From JAEXOD01 sp963663265 (GTDB lineage Bacteria; Bacteroidota; Ignavibacteria; Ignavibacteriales; Melioribacteraceae): a stretch of 64,000 nucleotides of DNA. Within the stretch, counting starts at the first letter, position 1. Each line of letters starts with the position of its first letter. The position numbers were made by a program, and so were the translations under genes. The notes beneath the pieces are model-generated. The model saw only the letters and a program-made list of their open reading frames with translations. It searched no databases and was not told where the DNA came from. Where the stretch lies: NCBI GenBank assembly GCA_963663265.2, contig CAXXXM010000002.1, positions 1,240,001 to 1,304,000 on the forward strand, read 5' to 3'. This document shows positions 18,830-26,156 of this stretch, one piece after another.

Positions 18830-19987
18830 TTACAAACTACTATTTTCTTTCCCAAAAAACAAATGTAATAATTCTTCAGCGGCAGCGGTAGGAAGTTTTG
18901 AGCCGTTTAATATTTCCGATTTGATTGAAGGTATAACATGCTTAATTTCGGCAGTATTATAGAATTTTTCTTTTAAACTTTCTTCAATCATGTTAAAAGT
19001 CCATTCTAATAGCTGCATTTTTCTTCTATCTTCAAACACGCCGGAATCTTTTGTTAATTTTTCAAACTTTTTAATAATGTCCCAAATTTCAGGAATCCCT
19101 TTTCCTGTAACAGCCGAAGCAGTAAATGCACCCGTTTGCCATCCCTTTGTAGCAGGCTGTAAATAGTGGAGAGCATTTCTATATTCCATTCTTGCAATTT
19201 TTGCTCTGTTTTCGTTATCGCCATCAGCTTTATTAATCAACAAAGCGTCGGCAAGTTCAATAACACCTTTTTTAATTCCTTGCAATTCATCACCGGCACC
19301 GGCAATTAATACAAGTAAAAAGAAATCAACCATAGAACGAACTGTCACTTCGCTTTGACCAACACCAACGGTTTCAATTAAAATAACATCGTAACCGGCT
19401 GCTTCACAAACTAAAATTGTTTCGCGGCTTTTTCTTGTTACTCCACCTAATGTTCCGCTTGATGGTGAGGGACGAATAAAACAATTTGCCTCGCGTGAAA
19501 GTTTTTCCATTCTGGTTTTATCACCCAAAATAGAGCCTTTGGTAACTGTACTACTTGGGTCAACTGCCAATACAGCTACTTTATGTCCCTGATTTATTAA
19601 ATATACCCCAAGTGCTTCAATTAAAGTACTTTTTCCTGCACCGGGAACACCGGTAATACCAATTCGTAATGACTTACCCGAATGAGGAAGTACTTGTTTT
19701 AAAACTTCTTGTGCTTTTGCAGTATGCGTTGGGGAATTACTTTCAATTAAAGTAATTGTTCGGGCAAGTAAAGTTCTATCCCCCTTCAACACGCCTTCTA
19801 CCAAATCTTCAACAGAAGGTTGTTTTGCTTTTGCAGCAGGGGCATAATTAATATTTTTATAATGTGCGGCAGAAGGCTCGCTTGAGCCTCCTTCCACACC
19901 TTTAACTATTTTTATAGCAAATTCGCTCCCCGCATTTTCCGGAACCCAATCCGGACGGTACGAATTATTTTCTTCTTTTTTTTTCAC
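18830..19987 (-). CDS. meaB: MeaB-type GTPase of methylmalonyl-CoA mutase
   Basis: A P-loop G3E GTPase that protects methylmalonyl-CoA mutase and gates adenosylcobalamin loading. The Walker A motif GVPGAGKST, VLAVDPSS, the switch segment ILIETVGVGQSEV and the NKAD base-specificity motif (LLINKADGDN) are all present. Its 385 residues include an N-terminal extension of about 50. GTG start, four bases after the mutB stop, so it is co-translated with its client enzyme. The long N-terminus could mean that the true start is internal, but no better ribosome site is obvious. Confidence 0.93.
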   Translation of the reverse strand: MKKKEENNSYRPDWVPENAGSEFAIKIVKGVEGGSSEPSAAHYKNINYAPAAKAKQPSVEDLVEGVLKGDRTLLARTITLIESNSPTHTAKAQEVLKQVLPHSGKSLRIGITGVPGAGKSTLIEALGVYLINQGHKVAVLAVDPSSTVTKGSILGDKTRMEKLSREANCFIRPSPSSGTLGGVTRKSRETILVCEAAGYDVILIETVGVGQSEVTVRSMVDFFLLVLIAGAGDELQGIKKGVIELADALLINKADGDNENRAKIARMEYRNALHYLQPATKGWQTGAFTASAVTGKGIPEIWDIIKKFEKLTKDSGVFEDRRKMQLLEWTFNMIEESLKEKFYNTAEIKHVIPSIKSEILNGSKLPTAAAEELLHLFFGKENSSL

Positions 19988-19991
19988 AGTA

Positions 19992-22175
19992 TTAAGCTAA
20001 AAATCTTTTGTTAATTTCTTCCATAATTTTCATTCCGGCTAATGGAATTTTTGTACCAGGTCCAAAAATAGCTGCGGCACCATGTTGATACAAGAATTCA
20101 TAATCTTGAGCAGGAATTACACCACCGGCAATAACAATAATATCTTCACGTCCAAGTTTTTTAAGTTCTTCAACCAACTGAGGTAATAAAGTTTTATGAC
20201 CGGCAGCAAGAGAACTCATACCAACGCAGTGAACGTCATTTTCAACTGCTTGGCGTGCTGTTTCTTCAGGAGTTTGGAATAATGGACCCATATCAACGTC
20301 AAAGCCCATATCAGCATAAGCAGTAGCAACAACTTTTGCTCCACGATCGTGACCATCTTGTCCCATTTTTGCAATCATAATTCTTGGTCTTCTACCTTCT
20401 TTTTCAGCAAAAGCGTCAGTCATTTCTCTAACTTTATTAATCATGCTTTCACCATCTTCATTATACTCTGAATTGTAAACACCTGAAATAGTACGAGTAA
20501 CAGCTTGGAATCTTCCACACACTTTTTCAACAGCATAAGAAATTTCACCTAAAGTAGCTCTTGCTCTTGCAGCTTTAACAGCTAAATCAAGCAAGTTTCC
20601 TTCACCTGTTTCTGTACAGCGTGTAATTTCGTTTAAGCATTGTTCAACTTCAGCATTATTTCTATTTTGTTTAACTTCTGTTAAACGTTTAATTTGGCTT
20701 AATCTAACTGCGGTATTATCTACTTCCAAAATTTCAATTGGAGCTTCTTGATCCAATCTGTATTTATTAACACCAACAATAGTTTCATTAGCACTATCAA
20801 TTCTTGCTTGTCTACGTGCAGCAGCTTCTTCAATACGCATTTTTGGAATGCCGGCTTCAATAGCTTTGGTCATACCGCCTAATGATTCAACTTCATTAAT
20901 ATGTTCCCAACCTTTCTTTAATAAAGCATCAGTTAAGGCTTCAACAAAATATGAACCACCCCAAGGATCAATTACTTTAGTGATACTTGTTTCATCCTGT
21001 AAATAAAGCTGTGTATTTCTTGCAATACGAGCCGAAAAATCTGTTGGCAATGCAATAGCTTCATCAAGCGAGTTAGTATGTAATGATTGAGTGTGACCCA
21101 AGGCAGCAGCCATACCTTCCAAACAAGTACGAACTACGTTATTAAATGGATCTTGTTCTGTTAAGCTCCATCCCGATGTTTGTGAGTGAGTACGTAACGA
21201 CATTGATTTTGAATTTTTTGGATTAAACTGTTTAACAAGTTTTGCCCAAATTAATCTTGCAGCACGCATTTTGGCTATTTCCATAAAGTAGTTTAAGCCT
21301 TGTGCCCAGAAAAATGACAAACGTGGAGCAAAAGTATCAACATCCATTCCTGCTTTAATACCGGTTTTGATATATTCCAAACCATCAGCAAGTGTATAAG
21401 CCATTTCCAAATCAGCAGTAGCACCTGCTTCCTGCATGTGATAACCGGAAATAGAAATAGAGTTAAATTTAGGCATATTTTCACTTGTAAATTTGAAAAT
21501 ATCGGCAATAATACGCATTGATGTTGCGGGTGGGTAAATATATGTATTACGAACCATATATTCTTTCAAAATATCATTTTGAATTGTACCTGTTAACAAG
21601 TTATGGGCTACACCTTGTTCTTCAGCAGCTACAATATAAAATGCCAATACAGGTAAAACTGCTCCGTTCATGGTCATAGAAACGGACATTTTATCTAATG
21701 GAATTTTATCAAACAATATTTTCATATCTTCAATACTATCAATAGCAACACCGGCTTTACCAACATCGCCAACTACTCTTGCGTGGTCGCTATCATAACC
21801 TCTGTGAGTTGCTAAGTCAAAAGCAACTGAAAGACCCATTTGACCTGCTGCTAAGTTTCTTCTATAAAAAGCATTACTTTCTTCAGCAGTTGAAAAACCT
21901 GCATACTGTCTTACTGTCCATGGGCGTTGAACGTACATTGTGCTGTAAGGTCCTCTTAAAAAAGGAGCTATACCGGACAAATAATCAATATGTTCACAAT
22001 CTTTTATATCATCAGCAGTATATAATGGTTTAACAGGAATCTGTTCCATTGTCTGCCAAATTAATTCTTCTAATTTTTTACCTGTTTCTTTTTCAAGTTT
22101 AGCCTGCCATTCCTCACGAGAAACTTTAGGTGTCCCTAAATTTAAGTTTATCTGAGTAAAATCTGGTTTTTTCAT
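19992..22175 (-). CDS. mutB: Methylmalonyl-CoA mutase, large (catalytic) subunit
   Basis: Interconverts (R)-methylmalonyl-CoA and succinyl-CoA using adenosylcobalamin, linking propionate to the TCA cycle. It has 727 residues. The N-terminal TIM barrel carries the substrate-binding motif RGPYSTMYVQRPWTVRQYAG. The C-terminal cobalamin domain has the D-x-H-x-x-G ligand motif in GQDGHDRGAKV (near residue 610) and the later GGVIP loop. The ATG at 22175 has AGAGGAA seven bases upstream. A TTG two codons earlier is less likely. It is the second gene of mutA-mutB-meaB. Confidence 0.96.
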   Translation of the reverse strand: MKKPDFTQINLNLGTPKVSREEWQAKLEKETGKKLEELIWQTMEQIPVKPLYTADDIKDCEHIDYLSGIAPFLRGPYSTMYVQRPWTVRQYAGFSTAEESNAFYRRNLAAGQMGLSVAFDLATHRGYDSDHARVVGDVGKAGVAIDSIEDMKILFDKIPLDKMSVSMTMNGAVLPVLAFYIVAAEEQGVAHNLLTGTIQNDILKEYMVRNTYIYPPATSMRIIADIFKFTSENMPKFNSISISGYHMQEAGATADLEMAYTLADGLEYIKTGIKAGMDVDTFAPRLSFFWAQGLNYFMEIAKMRAARLIWAKLVKQFNPKNSKSMSLRTHSQTSGWSLTEQDPFNNVVRTCLEGMAAALGHTQSLHTNSLDEAIALPTDFSARIARNTQLYLQDETSITKVIDPWGGSYFVEALTDALLKKGWEHINEVESLGGMTKAIEAGIPKMRIEEAAARRQARIDSANETIVGVNKYRLDQEAPIEILEVDNTAVRLSQIKRLTEVKQNRNNAEVEQCLNEITRCTETGEGNLLDLAVKAARARATLGEISYAVEKVCGRFQAVTRTISGVYNSEYNEDGESMINKVREMTDAFAEKEGRRPRIMIAKMGQDGHDRGAKVVATAYADMGFDVDMGPLFQTPEETARQAVENDVHCVGMSSLAAGHKTLLPQLVEELKKLGREDIIVIAGGVIPAQDYEFLYQHGAAAIFGPGTKIPLAGMKIMEEINKRFLA

Positions 22176-22228
22176 TTTCAATTTCCTCTAAAATTTATTA
22201 TAGCGGTAATTACCGTTTAATATGCTAA

Positions 22229-24400
22229 TTATTTTGTTGAAAGTTCAATAGTTTTATTTAAAACACGTTTTAATAAAGAATAAGCATCGCAACCCATGTA
22301 AATAAATTCATTTACACCGGCTTCTTTATGAGCATCAATCTGTTCTTTAGGGTAACCTGCCAAAACAGTTAATGTATCATTTGCTTTATTCTTTAATTCA
22401 TTCATAAACGCTGGAACTATTTCCGGATATGTATCATCAGTTGAACAGATAACAACCGCTTTTGCACCTGATTTAACTAAGGCATCAACAGCTTCTTCAG
22501 CACTATTCAAACTGTTTGGATAAATAACATCAAACCCGGCAACTTCAAAAAATCCGCGAGAGAAATCAGCTCTTCCTTTGTGCTGTTTAACAGGACCCAT
22601 AGTAGCAAGGAAAAGTTTTGGAGCGTAACCATTTTTAACTTTATATTCTTCTGCTGTATCTCTTAATTCTTCAAACAATTCTGAAAGTCTATACATATTT
22701 AATGGTGTAATTGCAGCAGATTCTTCTGAACCCGAATGTAATGAATTTGCAAATTCACCCATTGTTGCACCTTCAACAAATGCAGCAATACCATTTTCAA
22801 ATAATTCAGGAGAATTAGATTCAGCTAATTTATATAATTTAGCAATAATAGATTCATGTTTTTCTCTATTACCGGAAACACGATATTTCTGTAAAAATTC
22901 AGCACGTTTTTTAATAAATGCCGCTTTATCAAAAGTTCTTGTTTCAAGTAAAGTTTCTTTTACGTTTGCATACATGTTTGTACCAACAAGAACTGATTTA
23001 CGTTTTGCAAAATCTGCAATTCTTAAATCACTTGTTTTTTTGATTTCGTTCTGAACAAAATCATTTTTTAAGGCTGCAAACATTCCACCTTGTTTTTCAA
23101 CTTCTTGTAATAATTCCCAGCTTTTTGTTGCAACTTCTTCTGTAAGAGTTTCAACATAAAAAGAACCACCGGCAGGATCAACTAATTTTGCCAATTGAGA
23201 TTCTTCTTTAAGAATTATTTGAGTGTTACGTGCTATTCTGCGTGAAAATTCATTAGAAATATTTATTTCTTCATCAAACGCATTTGTATGCAAACTATCA
23301 ATACCACCAACAACAGCAGAAAATGCTTCGGTTGTTGTTCTTAACATATTTACGTAAGGATCGTATTTAGTTTGGTTGTAAGAAGAGGTACAAGCATGAA
23401 TAAACATAGGATATTTTTCAGGTTCTAAACCATAAGCAGTAACTAAATTAGCCCACATAACTTTTGCTGCACGTAATTTAGCAATTTCCATAAAGTAGAA
23501 AGAGGAGATACCAAAAGTTACTCTAACTTGGTTTAATACGTCTTCAACCGCTAAACCTTTAGCTGTTAAGTTGTTTACATATTCAACAATTCCTGCAAAA
23601 ACAAAAGCTAATTCTTGAACAGCACTTGCACCGGCACTATTGTAACCAAAACCGCATGAGCCAACAACTTTAATATTTGGAAAATACTTTTTAGCAAATT
23701 CAATACTAAGCTTTGCTTCATCAATAGCTTTTTCAAAAGTTATTGGCATTTTTCCATGTAATCCCATATAACCGATTGGGTCAGCATAAATACTACCTTT
23801 AACTTTTGATGAATCAACATTATTCTTTTCGCAATAGGCTTTAAATAACATTAAAAATGGAAGTGCTGTAAAACCGGCAAATACATTTATTGGATATTTT
23901 GTAATATCAATACCGTTAAAAGCACGTGTTAAGCTATTCATACCGGAAATTGATAATCCGTTTTTACCAACTTCTTCTGCTTTTGCATAATCGGCATCTA
24001 AGCCTTTTTGCGATGCTAAATCAAGACTGAATGTAATTGAGTTTAAACCTCTTTCCAATTCAGCTTTTATTGTATTATTGAATGTTTCAGCATCTGCAAC
24101 GTTTAATTCTTGCGATATCTGCCAGCCGTCTTTTAAGTAACCCTCTGCTTTAAAACCTCTTACAAAATTTTCATAACCGGGTAAACTATTTATAAAGGCT
24201 AACTTTTCTAAATCTGTTTTTGTGTAAATAGGATTTAAATTAATATTTTCATATGTCTTAGTAATTAACTTCTTGTCAAAATCTGCACCTTTAAGGTCTG
24301 CAATTACCACTTGTTTCCATTGGTCATAAGTTGGAGGTGTGAAATCATCTTTTAGACGTAATTCCTTTTCCAACTTTACATTGGAACTTTCAGTATTCAT
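22229..24400 (-). CDS. mutA: Methylmalonyl-CoA mutase, small subunit
   Basis: A 723-residue paralogue of MutB that forms the non-catalytic half of the alpha-beta mutase. The barrel is retained (FVRGFKAEGYLKDGWQISQEL, THACTSSYNQTKYDP-like region), but the C-terminal cobalamin domain has MGPVKQHKGRADF in place of D-x-H-x-x-G, so it lacks the cobalt-ligand His. That is normal for small subunits and not decay. GGAG precedes the ATG. It is the first gene of the operon. The long repeat-filled gap upstream holds the promoter, which I could not fix. Confidence 0.95.
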   Translation of the reverse strand: MNTESSNVKLEKELRLKDDFTPPTYDQWKQVVIADLKGADFDKKLITKTYENINLNPIYTKTDLEKLAFINSLPGYENFVRGFKAEGYLKDGWQISQELNVADAETFNNTIKAELERGLNSITFSLDLASQKGLDADYAKAEEVGKNGLSISGMNSLTRAFNGIDITKYPINVFAGFTALPFLMLFKAYCEKNNVDSSKVKGSIYADPIGYMGLHGKMPITFEKAIDEAKLSIEFAKKYFPNIKVVGSCGFGYNSAGASAVQELAFVFAGIVEYVNNLTAKGLAVEDVLNQVRVTFGISSFYFMEIAKLRAAKVMWANLVTAYGLEPEKYPMFIHACTSSYNQTKYDPYVNMLRTTTEAFSAVVGGIDSLHTNAFDEEINISNEFSRRIARNTQIILKEESQLAKLVDPAGGSFYVETLTEEVATKSWELLQEVEKQGGMFAALKNDFVQNEIKKTSDLRIADFAKRKSVLVGTNMYANVKETLLETRTFDKAAFIKKRAEFLQKYRVSGNREKHESIIAKLYKLAESNSPELFENGIAAFVEGATMGEFANSLHSGSEESAAITPLNMYRLSELFEELRDTAEEYKVKNGYAPKLFLATMGPVKQHKGRADFSRGFFEVAGFDVIYPNSLNSAEEAVDALVKSGAKAVVICSTDDTYPEIVPAFMNELKNKANDTLTVLAGYPKEQIDAHKEAGVNEFIYMGCDAYSLLKRVLNKTIELSTK

Positions 24401-24543
24401 TTTTAGCTCCTAATATTGCTATTTTTAAAATAAAACGTCTTTAAAATTAGGAAAATTTTTATACAAATACATTAATTTTCAGCTAATTTATGTCGTTTTA
24501 CACTATTATTAAAATTCTTTTGGATTATCATATAATAGTAGAT

Positions 24544-24562
24544 GTTTCATAATTGAAGAATA
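24544..24562 (+). repeat. Module shared with the 47-kb repeat region
   Basis: GTTTCATAATTGAAGAATA here differs by one base from the copy at 47221 and by two from the one at 47176. This links the two gene-free regions, which are 22 kb apart. Confidence 0.6.
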
Positions 24563-24598
24563 TCTCAATTATTAATTATTTGAACCACATAGGAAAAT

Positions 24599-24667
24599 GT
24601 TGCAAAACACAAAAACATTGTCTGAACGGAGATTTTGAGGGATTAAAGGGATTTTTAGGATTACAGA
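24599..24667 (+). repeat. 69-base direct repeat, copy 1
   Basis: Begins TGTTGCAAAACACAAAAA, contains ACATTGTCTGAAC and ends in GGATTACAGA. It aligns without gaps to 25176-25244, with most differences in the GGGATT-rich second half. The GTCTGAAC plus repeated GGATT pattern resembles a dispersed repeat I recall from Bacteroidota and related genomes. Confidence 0.7.
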
Positions 24668-24672
24668 ATATG

Positions 24673-24714
24673 TATAGTCCTAAAAAAGGTTGCCTCAAAA
24701 GCAATTAGAACTGC
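24673..24714 (+). repeat. 42-base direct repeat, copy A
   Basis: Runs from TATAGTCCT to AGAACTGC and includes GGTTGCCTCAAAAGCAATTA. It is identical to 25437-25477 except for one extra A in an A run. Together the copies flank the hairpin-rich segment. Confidence 0.8.
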
Positions 24715-24753
24715 AAAGGACGAAGTCGCACAATTGCTAAATGCCACTCAAGG

Positions 24754-24776
24754 CGGTCACGGTCGAACCGTGACCG
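24754..24776. repeat. Palindrome, type 1 (GGTCACGGT)
   Basis: Perfect 10-bp arms CGGTCACGGT and ACCGTGACCG around the loop CGA. The same structure is at 47249-47271 with one compensated pair change (C-G to T-A). Confidence 0.85.
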
Positions 24777-24833
24777 AATATCTTTGCCCTAAAATCCGCA
24801 AAAATCATTGTGTTTTAGCATAAAACCAATTGC

Positions 24834-24852
24834 GTCATGGTTAGACCATGAC
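24834..24852. repeat. Palindrome, type 2 (GTCATGGT...ACACCC)
   Basis: Perfect 8-bp arms GTCATGGT and ACCATGAC around TAG, followed by ACCCC. The counterpart at 47315-47338 has C-G where this has T-A. A type 1 palindrome lies about 60 bases upstream, the same order as at the other locus. Confidence 0.8.
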
Positions 24853-24920
24853 ACCCCAGTTTTATAGTTTTGACTTATGCAAAACACGCTACAATTTGCC
24901 ACTCAATTATTTTTGCATGA

Positions 24921-25097
24921 TGATTGCGGAGCAATCACATGTCGTTAACGGTGTAATGTAAAAGAAATTCGACTTCAGGGAAGTCGCACAAAACCATACC
25001 ATCATTTACATTTCGTGTAGATCATATGGCACTTCTCTGAAGTGCTAACTTCTTTCCTTTTCACATGTTAACGACGTTTGACTTTTCCAAAGTCAAA
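24921..25097. repeat. Cluster of four triloop hairpins
   Basis: Four perfect palindromes with 3-base loops: TGATTGC-GGA-GCAATCA (24921-24937), CGACTTC-AGG-GAAGTCG (24970-24986), GCACTTC-TCT-GAAGTGC (25029-25045) and TTTGACTTT-TCC-AAAGTCAAA (25077-25097). Arms differ but the loop size is constant. Confidence 0.75.
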
Positions 25098-25175
25098 GGT
25101 GCTTTTAATTAATTTATTCAGAAATATTAATATTTCCTCATCGAGTTTTACGCTTCTTGTCACTCGTTTCGCAGA

Positions 25176-25244
25176 TGTAGCAAAATACAAAAACATTGTC
25201 TGAACTGGGATTCATGGGGTTTTTAAGATTTTTGGGATTATAGA
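25176..25244 (+). repeat. 69-base direct repeat, copy 2
   Basis: Partner of 24599-24667. Begins TGTAGCAAAATACAAAAA and contains ACATTGTCTGAAC. It ends in GGATTATAGA. The offset between copies is 577 bases. Confidence 0.7.
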
Positions 25245-25288
25245 TTAAAAATAATTAAGAATTTCTATTTAACTATATTGGGCAGTTA

Positions 25289-25422
25289 ACCGGGAACCGG
25301 TGACATAATAAAGAGTTTTCTACGAAATTTTGTAAAATAATTTGTTTTTTATTTCGCCACTTGCGTGGCTTATTTTTCCATTTTAATTATAGTGCTATAA
25401 TTATTTAGCCCGCTATTGCGGG
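25289..25422. repeat. Second cluster of short hairpins
   Basis: ACCGG-GAA-CCGGT (25289-25301), GCCAC-TTGC-GTGGC (25356-25369), TAATTATAG-TG-CTATAATTA (25384-25403) and CCCGC-TATT-GCGGG (25409-25422). Arms are shorter than in the first cluster; the third could partly be chance in AT-rich sequence. Confidence 0.6.
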
Positions 25423-25436
25423 TAAAACCAAATTTA

Positions 25437-25477
25437 TATAGTCCTAAAAAGGTTGCCTCAAAAGCAATTAGAACTGC
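25437..25477 (+). repeat. 42-base direct repeat, copy B
   Basis: Second copy of the block at 24673-24714, one A shorter and otherwise identical. Confidence 0.8.
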
Positions 25478-25537
25478 TTTACATATTTTTACAACTCCTT
25501 ACAGAACCATGACAACTCTGGTTTAATTCGCATCGTC

Positions 25538-25573
25538 TTAAGTTACAGAAAGCAAAAATAATAAGTAACTTAA
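25538..25573 (+). promoter_or_regulatory. Inverted repeat in the leader of the 25589 gene
   Basis: Nine-bp arms TTAAGTTAC (25538-25546) and GTAACTTAA (25565-25573) are separated by 18 bases. The ribosome site AGGAG follows three bases after the right arm. It could be an operator or a leader stem that affects translation. I cannot decide between these. Confidence 0.45.
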
Positions 25574-25588
25574 ATAGGAGTAACGAAA

Positions 25589-25996
25589 ATGAAAGCGATG
25601 ATGAACAACTCAAGTTTAATGCAAAAAGGATTAGTTATGATGGTATTATTGTTTACAATATTTTCTTCCATTTATGCTGATGAACCTGAAAAGTTAACAA
25701 GAAGACAAGTTGGTGTTGAAAACCTTAAAATGGCTTACAATTCTGAAAACTTAGGACTTAGAAAAAGTGCTTACGAATTAAGCGGTAAAATGCAATATGC
25801 AGAATTAGTACCTTATTTATTAAAACAAGCAGAAAGCGAAGAAGACCCCCATTTACAATTTGTTTTAGCTTTAACGTTATTAGATTTTAATACACCTGAA
25901 ACTGTAAAATCTGCCGAAAAAATGCTTATTAATAATGCTTACGCTGTTACTTTAAGCGAAAATAAAACTGTTCACTTATATAAAATTGAAAAATAA
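25589..25996 (+). CDS. Small secreted helical-repeat protein
   Basis: A 135-residue protein with a signal peptide (hydrophobic GLVMMVLLFTIFSSIYA, then DEPEK). The mature part of about 100 residues is helical, with HEAT-like pairs (LGLRKSAYELSGKMQYAEL, PHLQFVLALTLLDFN). It is probably periplasmic. No family or function is recognised. AGGAG precedes the ATG, an inverted repeat lies in the leader, and a strong terminator follows, so it is a single-gene transcript at the edge of the repeat region. Confidence 0.75.
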   Translation: MKAMMNNSSLMQKGLVMMVLLFTIFSSIYADEPEKLTRRQVGVENLKMAYNSENLGLRKSAYELSGKMQYAELVPYLLKQAESEEDPHLQFVLALTLLDFNTPETVKSAEKMLINNAYAVTLSENKTVHLYKIEK

Positions 25997-26019
25997 CGGT
26001 TAGGTAGTAAACGTAGAAC

Positions 26020-26063
26020 AACCGGAGTAGCAAACCCCCTGTTTTGTTATTCCGGTTTTTTAT
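26020..26063 (+). terminator. Rho-independent terminator
   Basis: A 15-bp stem AACCGGAGTAGCAAA / TTTGTTATTCCGGTT, with two G-T pairs and an 8-base C-rich loop, is followed by a T run. It ends the small secreted protein gene. Confidence 0.8.
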
Positions 26064-26156
26064 TTGCATAAAATCAGCAACCCAATACTAACTTCTTCTG
26101 TCTGCAAAGGGTGAAGAACTTTTTTTGACAACACTGCACCATGGCAGATCATTTAT

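Larger units (their letters stand above)
24401..25588. other. Gene-free region full of short hairpins and repeats
   Basis: About 1.2 kb with no credible reading frame on either strand. It lies between the divergent mutA and a small secreted protein gene. It holds two 69-base direct repeats, a duplicated 42-base block and at least eleven short palindromes, mostly with 3- or 4-base loops and different arm sequences. Nothing here resembles a transposase remnant. The last 50 bases carry the leader of the next gene. Confidence 0.7.

Noticed and set aside
22229..24400. MutA taken as a decayed mutase because D-x-H-x-x-G is missing
   Set aside because: Loss of the cobalamin ligand motif is normal for the small subunit, and the frame is intact at full length.
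24754..25477. Possible CRISPR array in the hairpin region
   Set aside because: Arm sequences differ from hairpin to hairpin, spacing is irregular and no cas gene is in the window.
24401..25588. Insertion sequence or MITE remnant with transposase fragments
   Set aside because: No transposase-like peptide, no clear terminal inverted repeats at the borders and no target-site duplication was seen; the 42-base copies are direct repeats inside the region.
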